Positions 25,725-35,248 are shown, counted from the first letter of the stretch. The stretch is DNA of 64,000 bases from DASWOJ01 sp964242415 (GCA_964242415.1 CAXTAT010000009.1:62001-126000); one strand, 5' to 3'. Numbers and translations are program-made. Notes: generated by a model from the letters alone, not told the origin.

Positions 25725-27763
25725 TCGGTTGGTTCGCCTTCGGGGACTCCTGCTAGGCGCAGCCCGGCGGCGAAGTGTTCGCGGTCGTGGGCGCGCTCAT
25801 ACGGTGCGGACCTTAGGAAGCGCTGGACCGAGAAGCCCGGCTCGATGGCGAACAGGCGGCGGCGCACCACTGCGGCCTCAGTTGCCTGGCCCAGGTGGCC
25901 CAGCGCCGACAGGTAGGGTTTGCAGGCGGCGGAAAACGCCGGGTTCAGCTCGCTGACGCTGCGCCCGGCCGCCACCGCACCCTCGTAGTCGCCCTTCAGC
26001 AGCGCGGCGATGCTGAACGCCACGTCGTACTGGAACGCGCTGGGGTCCAGCGGTGAGAGCTGCTTGTAGCGGTTCAACTGCCGCTCCGCCTCGTGCCAGT
26101 TGCCCAGGTAAAGCTGGGTGAACGCGGACAGCGCCCAGGCCATCGACAGGTTCGGGTTCAGCGCCAGCGCCCGCTCATGCAGTGCTGCCGCCTCCCGCAG
26201 CCTGTGGTGCAGGAAGGCGCGGGTGTGACCGGCGACGGCAAAACCCCGCGCATCCCCTGGGTCCAGCGTGATGGCGCGCTCCGCATGGTAGGCCGCATCG
26301 CCCAGGGCCTGGGCGGTGTCCTCGGCCCAGCCCTGCCCGACCTGCAGGTGCAGCCAGCAGGCATACCAGGCGTGGGCGGCGGCATAGTCCGGCTCCAACG
26401 CGATGGCCTGGCGCAGCAGGGCGCCGGCATGACCGAAGTGCAGCCGCTCCAGCCGTGTCAGGGCGGGCAGGGCGCGCAGCAGCAGGTCGTAGGCGGTCGC
26501 GTCGGCCGGGGGGCGATGGGCGGCCCGCCGCGCCTCGATCAGCAGGATCTCCGGGTCGATCTGCGCCACGACCTCGGCCGCGACCTCGTCCTGCAGGGTC
26601 AGCAGGTCATGGGTCTGCCGGTCGAAACGCCGCGCCCAGACCACCTGGTTGTCGCCGCGCAGGTCGATCAGGCGCAGGGTGATCCGCAGCCGCCGCCCGA
26701 CCTTCTGCACGGAGCCGTCCAGCACGTAATCCAGGCCAAAGGCCCGGCGCAGCGCCGCATCGTCCCGGCCGTCGCGCACGAACTGGGCGATCGAGGAGCT
26801 GGACACCAGGAACATCCAGCGGAACCGGGCGAGAGCGTTGTTGATCTCCTCGGACAGGCCCAGGGCGAGGTGCGCCTCCGTCTCGTCCGTGCCCACCAGC
26901 GCCAGCGGCAGCACGCCGACCCGCGCACCGCCGCGGGGGCCGGGCAGGTGCGGTTCAGGCAACCGGGTGTCCAGGGCCGGCGGTGCAGCAACTGGCACCG
27001 CGGCGCGGCCACCGCGTATCTGCGCCAACAGGGCCTGGGTCTCTGGCGACGGCGCCGCATCCATGGTCTCGGCCAGCACGGCGCGGCAGCGGTCGTAGGA
27101 CTGCACGGCCAGCCCGCGCTCACCGCGCTCGGCATGGGCGCGCATCAGGGCACGCCAGGCGCCCTCATGCGCCCGGTCGATGGACAGCAGTTGCTGGGCG
27201 ACGGCAATCAGGCTCTCTGGCGAGGTCTGGTCGTCCAGCAGCGTCTCGGCGATGGCGCGGGCACGGTCGCGCAGCCGCTCCCGCTCGGCGCCGAGCCAGA
27301 CGTCGAACGCGGGATCGACGCCGTCCAGCGACTCCAGCAGCTCGCCGTCCAGCAGGGCCAGGGAGGCGGGGTGCGTCGTGGTGGCGCGCAGCACCTCGTC
27401 CACATCTACCCAGACGATGCCGGGGCGCAGCGCCAGGCTGTCGCGGTTGATCGACAGGATGTCCTGTCCGGCCGGCGCCAGCACCTCCAGCAGCCGGTGG
27501 ATCTCCTGCCGCAGCGACGCGCGGGCCTGCTCCTCCGGGCGGCGACTCCACAGCAGCTCCGCCAGGCGGGACCGCAGCACCGGGCGCGGAGCCGACAGCG
27601 CGATGATGGCCAGCAGTGCCCGCGTCTTGCGGCCCGGCGGCAGGATGCTCTCGCTGGTGAGGGTCCACGCCTCCATATGGCCGATCAGCCGCAGCCGCAC
27701 GGCGAACGGCTCTGCCGATGGCGTCAGGCGCAGCAACGTTGGTGTGGGATGATTGCCAATCAT
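25670..27763 (-). CDS. SARP/BTAD-type regulator with adenylate-cyclase-like and TPR regions
   Basis: 697 residues. The N-terminus (about 15-110) is an OmpR-like winged helix of the SARP kind (RKTRALLAIIALS … LRSRLAELLW), then a bacterial transcriptional activation (BTAD) helical domain up to ~250. After a linker comes a region (RVGVLPLAL … GLSEEINNALARF … YVLDGSVQKVGRRLRITLRLID) shared with multi-domain TPR regulators, and then tetratricopeptide repeats (about 420-650). It probably binds DNA and senses a partner through the TPR part. The last ~17 residues derive from repeat copy B, so the ancestral stop was probably earlier. The promoter is likely in the AT-richer 27764-27956. Confidence 0.8.
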   Translation of the reverse strand: MIGNHPTPTLLRLTPSAEPFAVRLRLIGHMEAWTLTSESILPPGRKTRALLAIIALSAPRPVLRSRLAELLWSRRPEEQARASLRQEIHRLLEVLAPAGQDILSINRDSLALRPGIVWVDVDEVLRATTTHPASLALLDGELLESLDGVDPAFDVWLGAERERLRDRARAIAETLLDDQTSPESLIAVAQQLLSIDRAHEGAWRALMRAHAERGERGLAVQSYDRCRAVLAETMDAAPSPETQALLAQIRGGRAAVPVAAPPALDTRLPEPHLPGPRGGARVGVLPLALVGTDETEAHLALGLSEEINNALARFRWMFLVSSSSIAQFVRDGRDDAALRRAFGLDYVLDGSVQKVGRRLRITLRLIDLRGDNQVVWARRFDRQTHDLLTLQDEVAAEVVAQIDPEILLIEARRAAHRPPADATAYDLLLRALPALTRLERLHFGHAGALLRQAIALEPDYAAAHAWYACWLHLQVGQGWAEDTAQALGDAAYHAERAITLDPGDARGFAVAGHTRAFLHHRLREAAALHERALALNPNLSMAWALSAFTQLYLGNWHEAERQLNRYKQLSPLDPSAFQYDVAFSIAALLKGDYEGAVAAGRSVSELNPAFSAACKPYLSALGHLGQATEAAVVRRRLFAIEPGFSVQRFLRSAPYERAHDREHFAAGLRLAGVPEGEPTEPLLPVPASGEGRGEGVV

Positions 27764-27956
27764 GCGGTCATTACCGCCGATTTAATAACGACACACAAGA
27801 CGCATGTGCAATGTCGAGCACACGCGGTTCGCAAGCCGTTGCGCATTGTAACCACTTGCATGTGCCCCAACCGGCCCGTCCCGTGTCATGCCGTACAAGG
27901 ACCACCGTCATAAATGCTACCGGAAACAGCGGGTTCCGGATGCAGGCGTTGCTGGT

Positions 27957-29351
27957 TTAAATCGCAGCCTCGTAGAAAATCCGCGTGACGTCGCCATTCC
28001 ATAAACCGTGGAACCGCTGCAGCCAGACCTCCGCCTGGGTCGGGCCGCCCTCGACCAGGGCCAGCAGGGGCGCGAGGTGCCGAGTCTCGTCCCGGCCCTC
28101 GGCGTCCCAGCAGGCGCGGGCGCGCAGGCCATCCAGGGCGATGCCGACAGCGTCCCGCGCCAGGTCACGCGCACTGCTCCCGGGGGGGCCGCCGGGCCAG
28201 GGGGCGTCCAGGGCCAGGCGGGGCACGTCGGCGCGCAACTGCCGGTAGGCGGCCCAGGGCTGGCGGCGCACCAGCGCGTCGGCGGCGGCCAGGGCGGCGT
28301 CGTCATACAGCAGGCCCACCCAGAAGGCGCTTTGGGCCACCATCATGTCGGGCCGCCCGGCGTCGGCGCCACGCATCTCCAGGAACCGCTTCACCCGCAC
28401 GTCGGTGAAGGCCGTCGTCATGTGGTCGCCGAAGTCGCCCAGCGTGGCGGGACCGCGGATGATGTCGTGCAGGCCGCCGGCCATGTAGGCGCGGAACGAT
28501 TGCCCGGCCACGTCCTGGTAGGCGCCGCCGCGCTCGACGAAGTACATCGGCACGTCCAGCAGCCACTCGACGTAGCGCTCGAAGCCGAAGCCCTCCTCGA
28601 ACATCAGCGCCGGCATGCCGGACCGGGCGTTGTCCACGTCGGTCCAGACCCGGGCGCGGCTGGACAGCAGGCCGCTCGGCTGGCCCTCGATGAACGGGGA
28701 GTTGGCGAACAGCGCCGTCGCCACCGGCTGCAGGGCCAAAGCCACGCGCAGCTTGCGGGCCATGTCGGCCTCGCTGGAGTAGTCCAGGTTCACCTGCACG
28801 GTGCAGGTCCGCAGCATCATGTCCAGGCCGTACTGCCCGACCAGGGGCATGTAGCGGCGCATGATGGCGTAGCGGCCCTTGGGCATCCACGGCATCTCGT
28901 CCCGCCGCAGCGTGGGATGGAAGCCCAGCGGCGCGAAGCCGATGCCCAGCGGCCCCGCCACGGCGCGGACGGCGGCGAAGTGGGCGTCGAACTCCGCCGC
29001 GGTGTCGTGCAGGGTCGGCAGCGGGGCGCCCGACAGCTCGAACTGCCCGGCCGGCTCCAATGAGACGGAAGCGCCGCGGTTGGGGTCGAGGCCCTTCAAG
29101 CCGATGGGATTGCCCGCCTCGACGATGCCCTCCCAGCCAGCCGGGTCGGCGGCGGCCAGGCCGGTCAGCAGGTCGTAGATGCCCCGGGGCTTGTAGGGCG
29201 GCGGGAGCAGGGCGGGAGCTTGGAAGCCGAATTTCTCGTGCTCGGTGCCGATCCGGTATTCCGCCGGCGGCTTGCACCCGGCGGCAATGTAGTCGGCCAG
29301 TTGCTGGGCGGAGGCGATCGGCGTGTGGTCGGCGTCTCCGGGATTCGACAT
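27957..29351 (-). CDS. gshA: Glutamate-cysteine ligase (alphaproteobacterial/plant class)
   Basis: First step of glutathione synthesis: ATP-dependent joining of glutamate and cysteine. 464 residues. Marks of this class: GTEHEKFGF near residue 34, TCTVQVNLDYSSEADM and the SRARVWTDVDNARSGM block. Start at ATG 29351. Transcribed away from ubiA; about 118 bases separate them. Confidence 0.95.
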   Translation of the reverse strand: MSNPGDADHTPIASAQQLADYIAAGCKPPAEYRIGTEHEKFGFQAPALLPPPYKPRGIYDLLTGLAAADPAGWEGIVEAGNPIGLKGLDPNRGASVSLEPAGQFELSGAPLPTLHDTAAEFDAHFAAVRAVAGPLGIGFAPLGFHPTLRRDEMPWMPKGRYAIMRRYMPLVGQYGLDMMLRTCTVQVNLDYSSEADMARKLRVALALQPVATALFANSPFIEGQPSGLLSSRARVWTDVDNARSGMPALMFEEGFGFERYVEWLLDVPMYFVERGGAYQDVAGQSFRAYMAGGLHDIIRGPATLGDFGDHMTTAFTDVRVKRFLEMRGADAGRPDMMVAQSAFWVGLLYDDAALAAADALVRRQPWAAYRQLRADVPRLALDAPWPGGPPGSSARDLARDAVGIALDGLRARACWDAEGRDETRHLAPLLALVEGGPTQAEVWLQRFHGLWNGDVTRIFYEAAI

Positions 29352-29406
29352 CGTGGCGTGGCATCCTGCGTGGCGGGCCGCACACCAATGGGCGCGGCGG
29401 GGGTTG

Positions 29407-29436
29407 TCAAGCGGCGGGCTGGCATGCGGCAGGCTG
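29407..29436. repeat. Two 15-bp units of the GGCTGG-core repeat
   Basis: gcggcgggctggcat followed by gcggcaggctggcgc, between the divergent gshA and ubiA genes. Short, listed because it belongs to the dispersed family described in the findings. Confidence 0.5.
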
Positions 29437-29469
29437 GCGCCGGGCAAGCCGGACGCTTATGCATACGCC

Positions 29470-30384
29470 ATGCAGGAGCGTGCGGCACCGGGCTGGACCG
29501 ATATCGCCGCCGGGGGCTGGGTGGCGCGGCTGCCGGCGGGGTGGCGGCCCTATGCCCTGCTGGCGCGGTTGGACCGGCCGATCGGCGCATGGCTGCTGTT
29601 CCTGCCGGGCCTGTGGAGCATCCTGCTGGCCCGGCCCGGTGCGGCCGAGGCGGTCCGGCTGGTGTCGCTGTTCGCCCTGGGCGCGGTGGTGATGCGCGGG
29701 GCCGGCTGCGTGGTGAACGATATGTGGGACCGCGACATGGACCGCCGGGTGACCCGCACCGCCGGGCGTCCCCTGGCCAGCGGCACGCTGCGGATGCGGC
29801 AGGCGGCGGTGTTCCTGGCGGCGCTGCTGCTGATCGGGCTGGGGGTGCTGCTGCAACTGGACCGGCTGGCGCAGGCGCTGGGCGTCGCGTCGCTGGGGCT
29901 GGTGGCGCTGTATCCCGGGGCGAAGCGGGTGACGTGGTGGCCGCAGGCGATGCTGGGCCTTACGTTCGGCTGGGGCGCGCCGATGGGCTACGCCGCCGCG
30001 GCCGGGCGGCTGGATGCGGCCGGCCTGGCGCTGTATGCGGCGGCGTTCGCGTGGATCCTGGGATATGACACCATCTACGCCCACCAGGATCGGGAGGATG
30101 ACGCGCTGGTCGGCGTCCGCAGCACGGCGCGGCTGTTCCAGCGGCACACGCGGGCGTTCCTGGCCGCCTGCTACACGGCGGCGGTGCTGCTGCTGGGCGT
30201 GTCGGGCTGGCTGGCCGGGTTGGCATGGCCGTTCCTGGCTGGGCTTGCGTTGCCCGCGGGGCTGCTGGCCCTGCAGGTCGCGGCGGTGGACATCGACGAT
30301 CCCGCCCGGTGCCTGCGGCTGTTCAAGCTGAACCGGGAGACCGGGCTGGCCGTCGCCGCCGCAATCCTGCTGGGCCTTGTTTAG
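29470..30384 (+). CDS. ubiA: 4-hydroxybenzoate polyprenyltransferase
   Basis: Attaches the polyprenyl chain to 4-hydroxybenzoate in ubiquinone synthesis, in the inner membrane. 304 residues with about eight helices. First Asp-rich motif NDMWDRDMD (83-91), second motif DTIYAHQDREDD. Start at ATG 29470 matches the family length (MQERAAPGWTDI…). It is followed 17 bases later by a methyltransferase gene. Confidence 0.95.
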   Translation: MQERAAPGWTDIAAGGWVARLPAGWRPYALLARLDRPIGAWLLFLPGLWSILLARPGAAEAVRLVSLFALGAVVMRGAGCVVNDMWDRDMDRRVTRTAGRPLASGTLRMRQAAVFLAALLLIGLGVLLQLDRLAQALGVASLGLVALYPGAKRVTWWPQAMLGLTFGWGAPMGYAAAAGRLDAAGLALYAAAFAWILGYDTIYAHQDREDDALVGVRSTARLFQRHTRAFLAACYTAAVLLLGVSGWLAGLAWPFLAGLALPAGLLALQVAAVDIDDPARCLRLFKLNRETGLAVAAAILLGLV

Positions 30385-30401
30385 GCGTTGGGGGGCATGG
30401 C

Positions 30402-31061
30402 TTGAGCGAGACCTTCATCCGCGCCCACACGGCGTTGTCCCGTGCGCCGCTGGTGCCGGAGATCGGGCTGCACCTGGCCACCGAGATCACCCCCATCTGG
30501 CAGGCCAGTGAAGCCTGGCTGCGCCAGACGGGAATCGAGCCGCCGTTCTGGGCCTTTGCCTGGCCGGGCGGGCAGGCGCTGGCGCGGCATGTGCTGGACC
30601 ACCCGGGCCTGGTCGCGGGCCGCCGGGTGCTGGACTTCGCCGCCGGGTGCGGCATCGCCGCCATCGCGTGCGCCCTGGCCGGGGCCGCCGCCGTCGAGGC
30701 TGCGGAGATCGACGCCGTGGCCGCCGCCGCGATTGCCCTCAACGCGGCGGAGAACCGGGTGGCGGTGCGTGTGCTGGCGGCAGATGTGGTGGGCGAGCCG
30801 TGCCGCTGGGACATGATCCTGTGCGGCGACGTGTGCTATGAGGCGCCGATGACGCGGCATATCCTGCCCTGGCTGCGCGCCATGGCCGCGCACTGCGAGG
30901 TGTGGGTGGCCGATCCTGGCCGCGCCTACCTGCCTGGGGACGGGATGGCGGTGCTGGGGGAGTACCCGGTGCCGACCTCGCTGGAGCTGGAGGACCGCAC
31001 GGTGCGGGCGACCCGGCTGTTCCGGCTGGAGGCGTCCCTGGCTGCTGCGCCGCCTGGGTGA
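30402..31061 (+). CDS. SAM-dependent methyltransferase (protein-lysine/PrmA-like type)
   Basis: 219 residues from a TTG start at 30402, which has a GGGGGG stretch upstream; no in-frame ATG fits. Motif I is LDFAAGCGIAAIACA, followed by AEIDAVAAAAIALNAAEN, typical of the PrmA/ETFB-lysine methyltransferase group, and the catalytic-region motif LCGDVCYEAPM. In relatives this group modifies proteins on lysine or similar residues; the target is not known. Close behind ubiA, probably the same transcript. Confidence 0.78.
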   Translation: MSETFIRAHTALSRAPLVPEIGLHLATEITPIWQASEAWLRQTGIEPPFWAFAWPGGQALARHVLDHPGLVAGRRVLDFAAGCGIAAIACALAGAAAVEAAEIDAVAAAAIALNAAENRVAVRVLAADVVGEPCRWDMILCGDVCYEAPMTRHILPWLRAMAAHCEVWVADPGRAYLPGDGMAVLGEYPVPTSLELEDRTVRATRLFRLEASLAAAPPG

Positions 31062-31072
31062 TGCCGGTGCGG

Positions 31073-31207
31073 CTTGCTCTCTTTTATGGAGGAGAGGGCC
31101 AGGGGCTAGACCCTGCCGGGCCGGGAGCGGGGTTCGTCCTGATGCGGGCGAGGCAGGCCCTTGCGGCTTCCCTCACCCCGGCCCTCTCCCGGAGGGAGAG
31201 GGAGCAG
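31073..31207. repeat. Palindromic element, copy C (intergenic)
   Basis: Right arm at ~31170-31207 is near-consensus; left arm (31073-31106, CTCTTTTATGGAGGAGAGG) is diverged. It fills most of the gap between the convergent methyltransferase and XRE genes and could act as a transcription terminator for either. Confidence 0.8.
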
Positions 31208-31271
31208 GCAGGGCGCAGCAGCCATAGGGCGACGACGGGACGACCCGTTGCGCTTCAACAGGCTGCAGACG

Positions 31272-31736
31272 CTACGCCTCCGCAGGACCCATCGACTTGA
31301 TCAGGTCGAACACCCGCTTGCGCTGCGAGGAGTCGGTGATCCGGTAGTAGGCGCGGACCAGTTCCGCCGTCTCCCGCCGGTTGACCGAGTCATCGACGCC
31401 AAAGGCATCCTGAGTCTCGGAAAAGCCGCCGGCGGCGCGGGTGACTTGGTGCGTGCCATGCAGCCCGGCCAGCGGCTCCGGCATGTCGTCGAAGAAGAAG
31501 CTGATCGAGACGTCCAGCACACGCGACAAGTCGAACAGACGGGACGCGCCAACGCGGTTCACGCCGCGTTCATACTTCTGAATCTGCTGAAACGTGAGAC
31601 CCAGGGCCTCGCCCAACCGTTCCTGCGACATGCCCATCAGGTTGCGGCGCAGCCTGATCCGGCTGCCAACGTGGGCGTCGATCGGGCTGGGCCGGTTTTC
31701 CTTATCGACGCTACCCGGTACGGCTGTGTCTGACAT
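31272..31736 (-). CDS. XRE-family transcriptional regulator
   Basis: 154 residues. The helix-turn-helix at about 22-78 (GSRIRLRRNLMGMSQERLGEALGL, TFQQIQKYERGVNRV) is the Cro/C1 type seen in the alphaproteobacterial PhrR/SinR-like regulators. The C-terminal helix (NRRETAELVRAYYRI) is typical of this group. Clear AGGAAG ribosome site before ATG 31736. Upstream, CTGACA and TAATCC 17 bases apart on the minus strand are a possible promoter. Position next to lnt is common in this class of bacteria. Confidence 0.9.
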   Translation of the reverse strand: MSDTAVPGSVDKENRPSPIDAHVGSRIRLRRNLMGMSQERLGEALGLTFQQIQKYERGVNRVGASRLFDLSRVLDVSISFFFDDMPEPLAGLHGTHQVTRAAGGFSETQDAFGVDDSVNRRETAELVRAYYRITDSSQRKRVFDLIKSMGPAEA

Positions 31737-31856
31737 GCTGCTTCCTAATTACACACTGCCAAAAGGCTGAACGAAGGATTAACAATGCAACCGTAGAGTG
31801 TCAGCGCGTGGAATGCAATACAAGCATCATCTCATAATTAATGCGTCACGACCGAT

Positions 31857-33392
31857 CTAGGCGTGCTTGGCCCGCCGCCCAGTCGCCCCGCATGCGGCGC
31901 CGACGCACAACAGGCTGAGCAGGCCCGGGATGACCAAGCCCCAGCGCGAGAACGAGGTCGGCGGGCGCGGCCCCGGCACCGGCAGCACCAGCGCGCCCGC
32001 CACGCCCACGGTCAACCGGCCCAGCTCGCGTCCCCGGCTGTCGAACCCGGCGGAGATGCCGGTGTTGGCGGCGCGCATGATCGGCAGCCCTTCCTCGACC
32101 GCACGCATCCGCACGCCCGCCAGGTGCTGCCGCGGCCCCGTCGAGTTGCCGAACCAGGCGTCGTTGGTGATGTTGACCAGCCAGCGCGGGCGGTCGGCCT
32201 CGTTGACGATCTGCGCCGGGTAGATCGCCTCGTAGCAGATCAATGCGCCGAACGGGGGGATGCCGGGGATGGTCAGCGTGGCCGGGCCGGTGCCGAAATC
32301 CAGGTGGCCCGGCACCACCTGCACCGCGAAGGGCACCCAGCTTGGCGCGAACTCGCCGAACGGGACCAGGTGCCACTTGCTGTACAGCCCGGTGATGCCG
32401 CCGTCCGGCGCCATCGCCACCAGGCTGTTGCGCGGCAGGTTGCTTGGGTCCAGTGAGGGCGCGCCATCGCGGAAGGTGATGCTGCCGACGATCTGACCCA
32501 GTGCCGGCTTGGCCGCGTCGGCGATGTACTCGCGGGCCGCGACGTCCTCCTGCAGCAGGAAGACCCCCGCGGTTTCCGGCCAGATCACCACCGCCGGCCG
32601 GCGGGCGGCGGCGGCCATGCCCTGCCGGGTCAGGTCCAGGTGCTTCTCGAACGAGGCGTAGGCGGCGGTGCGGTCCCACTTCAGGCCCTGCGCCACGTTG
32701 CCCTGCACCAGCACGGCGACCAGGTCCGGCGCGGGCGGCTCCGGCTGCGCCAGGCGCGCCAGGCCCAGCCCGGCCCACACCGCCAGCGCCGCGCCGCCCC
32801 CGGCCAGGCCGCGCCAGCCCAGCACCGGCAAGGCCGCCAGCAGCACGGTGGCCAAGGTGAGGCCCGGCGTGCCCACCCAGGCCGCGGGCTGCAGCATCAC
32901 GTCGCCGACCGGGCCGGGGATGGCCCAGACGCTGCCGAACGGGTTCCAGGGAAACCCGGTGCCGACGAACTGCCGCGCGAGGTCGAACAGCGTCCAGGCG
33001 CCGCCCAGCAGCAGCACCCGCCGCCAGCCCGCCGGCACCAGCCGCGCCAGGCCGCAGGGCAGGGCGATGAACAGCGCGAGCAGCGCGGACAGGGCCGGCA
33101 CCGCCAGCGGCACCAGCCACCACAGCCGGGCGGATTCCAGCAGGATGGCCTCGGTGATCCAATACAGGCCGCAGACGTGGTGGCCGAAGCCGAACCAGAA
33201 GCCGCGCCGCGCCGCGCCCAGCGGTCCCCTGGTCTCGCCGATCAGCACCAGCAGGCCCGGCACCGCGAGCAGCAGCACCGGGACGATGTGGAACGGCGGC
33301 AGCGCCGCAGCCGACAGCGCGCCCAGCAGCAGCGCCGCCAGGTCCGCCCGCCAGCCGCGCAGTGCCGCCAGGGCCGCAACCAGGCGCGTCAT
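31857..33392 (-). CDS. lnt: Apolipoprotein N-acyltransferase
   Basis: Adds the third acyl chain to lipoproteins in the inner membrane. 511 residues: about seven helices in the first 215 residues, then a nitrilase-like periplasmic domain. The catalytic triad is visible: Glu273 (WPETAG), Lys339 (SKWHLVPFGE) and Cys386 (LICYEAIYP). The ATG at 33392 overlaps the stop of the dehydrogenase gene (ATGA). Confidence 0.96.
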   Translation of the reverse strand: MTRLVAALAALRGWRADLAALLLGALSAAALPPFHIVPVLLLAVPGLLVLIGETRGPLGAARRGFWFGFGHHVCGLYWITEAILLESARLWWLVPLAVPALSALLALFIALPCGLARLVPAGWRRVLLLGGAWTLFDLARQFVGTGFPWNPFGSVWAIPGPVGDVMLQPAAWVGTPGLTLATVLLAALPVLGWRGLAGGGAALAVWAGLGLARLAQPEPPAPDLVAVLVQGNVAQGLKWDRTAAYASFEKHLDLTRQGMAAAARRPAVVIWPETAGVFLLQEDVAAREYIADAAKPALGQIVGSITFRDGAPSLDPSNLPRNSLVAMAPDGGITGLYSKWHLVPFGEFAPSWVPFAVQVVPGHLDFGTGPATLTIPGIPPFGALICYEAIYPAQIVNEADRPRWLVNITNDAWFGNSTGPRQHLAGVRMRAVEEGLPIMRAANTGISAGFDSRGRELGRLTVGVAGALVLPVPGPRPPTSFSRWGLVIPGLLSLLCVGAACGATGRRAKHA

Positions 33393-34324
33393 GGCTGCAC
33401 GACGCGCTCCGGCGGCACCGGCTGGCCCAGCAGCACCGCGGCGATGCACTCCGCCGCCATGACGCCCATGTTGACCAGGCTGCCCTCCGTCACCCCGGCG
33501 ACATGCGGCGTGGCGACGACCCGGGGATGCCGGCGCAGCGCGTCGCCGGGCGCGGGCGGCTCCTGCTCGAACACGTCCAGCCCGGCGCCGGCCAGCCGCC
33601 CGCCGTCCAGGGCCTGCAGCAGCGCCGCCTCGTCGATCAGGCCGCCGCGGGAGGTGTTGATGACGAACGCGCCCGGCGGCAGCAGCGCCAGCTCCGCCGC
33701 GCCGATCACGTGCCGGGTCGCGGGCAGCAGCGGCAGGTGCAGGGACAGCACGTCGCTGCCCGCCAGCAGGTCGCCCAGGCCCGCCGCCGCGCGAATGCCG
33801 GGTGGCGCCCGTCCGCTCGGGGTGTAGGCCGCCACGGGCATCCCGAATGCCCCTGCCAGCCGCGCCACGGCCACGCCGATCGCGCCGTATCCCAATAGGC
33901 CGAGCCGAAGGCCCGCGATGTCCCGCACCTTGGTGTCCGCCCCGCGCCATCCGCCCGCGGCCACCCTGGCGGACAGGGACGGCAGGTCCTTCGCCAGGGC
34001 CAGGATCAGCGCCAGCGTATGCTCGGCGACGGCCTGGGTGTTGGAGCCGGGGCCGCGCGTGACCAGGATGCCGCGCCGCGCCGCCTCCGCGACATCCACG
34101 TCATCGACGCCCACGCCGTGCCGGGCGATGATCCGCAGGTCCGGCGCGGCGTCCATGGCGGCAGCCGTGACCGGCCCCTGGCGGGACAGGATGGCGATGG
34201 CGCCGACCTCGCCTGCCCGCTCGGCGACCGCGGCGGCGGAGGGGTAGGGGTCCATGTAGTGCAGGGTGGCGCCGGCGGCGTGCAGCAACGCGACGGCCTC
34301 GGGCGCCAGGCGGGGGGCGGTCAT
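33389..34324 (-). CDS. D-isomer-specific 2-hydroxyacid dehydrogenase
   Basis: 311-residue NAD-dependent enzyme of the phosphoglycerate/glyoxylate dehydrogenase family. Nucleotide fold LGLLGYGAIGVAVARLAG, catalytic Arg in INTSRGGLIDE, Glu in DVFEQEPP and His in TPHVAGVTEGS are all present; ARHGVGVDDVDV is the substrate loop. The substrate is not determined; it lacks the ACT domain of long SerA enzymes. It is coupled to lnt by ATGA, although these jobs are unrelated, and seems to replace genes usually found here (see findings). Confidence 0.88.
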   Translation of the reverse strand: MTAPRLAPEAVALLHAAGATLHYMDPYPSAAAVAERAGEVGAIAILSRQGPVTAAAMDAAPDLRIIARHGVGVDDVDVAEAARRGILVTRGPGSNTQAVAEHTLALILALAKDLPSLSARVAAGGWRGADTKVRDIAGLRLGLLGYGAIGVAVARLAGAFGMPVAAYTPSGRAPPGIRAAAGLGDLLAGSDVLSLHLPLLPATRHVIGAAELALLPPGAFVINTSRGGLIDEAALLQALDGGRLAGAGLDVFEQEPPAPGDALRRHPRVVATPHVAGVTEGSLVNMGVMAAECIAAVLLGQPVPPERVVQP

Positions 34325-34349
34325 GACGACGTTTACCGGCCGGCCTGCG

Positions 34350-34427
34350 GCGGTCCCAGCCTTCAGCGGTCCCAGCCTTTGGCGCTCCCAGCCTTGACGC
34401 TTCCAGCCCTGGCGCCCCCAGCCTTGA
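34350..34427. repeat. 16-bp tandem repeat array (5 units)
   Basis: Units of the form GCGGTCCCAGCCTTCA: four of 16 bases, one of 14. The reverse complement (…AAGGCTGGGACC…) is the same core as in the array at 19451-19577. Lies between the dehydrogenase and the acyltransferase genes. Confidence 0.88.
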
Positions 34428-34443
34428 AGGTCATGATGCCGCT

Positions 34444-35238
34444 TCAGCGTTCATAGTGCTTGAGGTACTTGTCGGTCACGGTGTCTGACTTCACGATGAT
34501 GGCGACGTCGGTGGTGTTGAACTGCCGGTCCACCACCGCGCCGTCGCCGATGAAGCCGCCCAGGCGCAGGTAGCCCTTGATCAGCGGCGGCAGCCGGTGG
34601 TTGGCCCGGCGCGGGTCGATCAGGTCCACGTCCATGCGCCGCATGTCCACGTAGCGCCCCGGCAGCGCCCGCGGGCGTAGCGCGGGGGGGGCCAGGTGAT
34701 GGCCGTATAGGTAGGTCAGCTCGACCGCCAGGGCATCCGGGTCGGTGCCGGGCAGGCTGGCGCAGCCGAACATCAGGTCGATGCCGTGGTGCGACACGTA
34801 GGTGGCGATGCCGCGCCACAGCAACTGCATCACCGCCCGCCCGCGGTAGCTCGGATCGACGCAGGAGCGTCCCAGCTCCAGCACGCGGCCGGGGAAGTGC
34901 AGGATGGTGCCGAGGTCGTACTCGTTGGCCGAGTAGAAGCCGCCGATGCGGTCGGCGGCACCCTGCCGCACCAAGCGATAGGTGCCGACCACGCCCTCCG
35001 GCCCCGGGCCGATCTCGTGATCGACGACCAGCAGGTGGTCGGCGACGGCGTCGAACTCGTCGCGGTCCCGCCGGGTCGCCGCGGCGGCGGGGTCCGGCGT
35101 TGCCCCCATCTCGTCGAAGAAGATGCGGTAGCGCAGGGCCAGCGCGGCATCGACTTCCTCGGGGCTGGTGGCGACCCGCACGCCCAGGTTGCCGGCCCGC
35201 AGCTCGCCGAAGCCGCTGGCGATGGTCATGTCTGCCAT
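34444..35238 (-). CDS. OlsB-like GNAT acyltransferase
   Basis: 264 residues of the hemolysin/OlsB family, which N-acylates ornithine or other amino acids to make lyso-aminolipids. Marks: ALRYRIFFDEMGA near residue 35, DEFDAVADHLLVVD, VGTYRLVRQ and the ELGRSCVDPSYRGRAVMQLLWRG core. The C-terminal half lacks the PlsC domain of bifunctional OlsF. No olsA-like O-acyltransferase is in the window, so the ornithine-lipid role is inference. Eleven bases behind fur, probably the same transcript. Confidence 0.8.
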   Translation of the reverse strand: MADMTIASGFGELRAGNLGVRVATSPEEVDAALALRYRIFFDEMGATPDPAAAATRRDRDEFDAVADHLLVVDHEIGPGPEGVVGTYRLVRQGAADRIGGFYSANEYDLGTILHFPGRVLELGRSCVDPSYRGRAVMQLLWRGIATYVSHHGIDLMFGCASLPGTDPDALAVELTYLYGHHLAPPALRPRALPGRYVDMRRMDVDLIDPRRANHRLPPLIKGYLRLGGFIGDGAVVDRQFNTTDVAIIVKSDTVTDKYLKHYER

Positions 35239-35248
35239 GGGCGGCCCG

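Noticed and set aside
33393..33950. A possible N-terminal extension of lnt by 186 codons
   Set aside because: It is antisense-frame sequence of the dehydrogenase gene; lnt with the ATG at 33392 has the expected length and overlaps the upstream stop by four bases.
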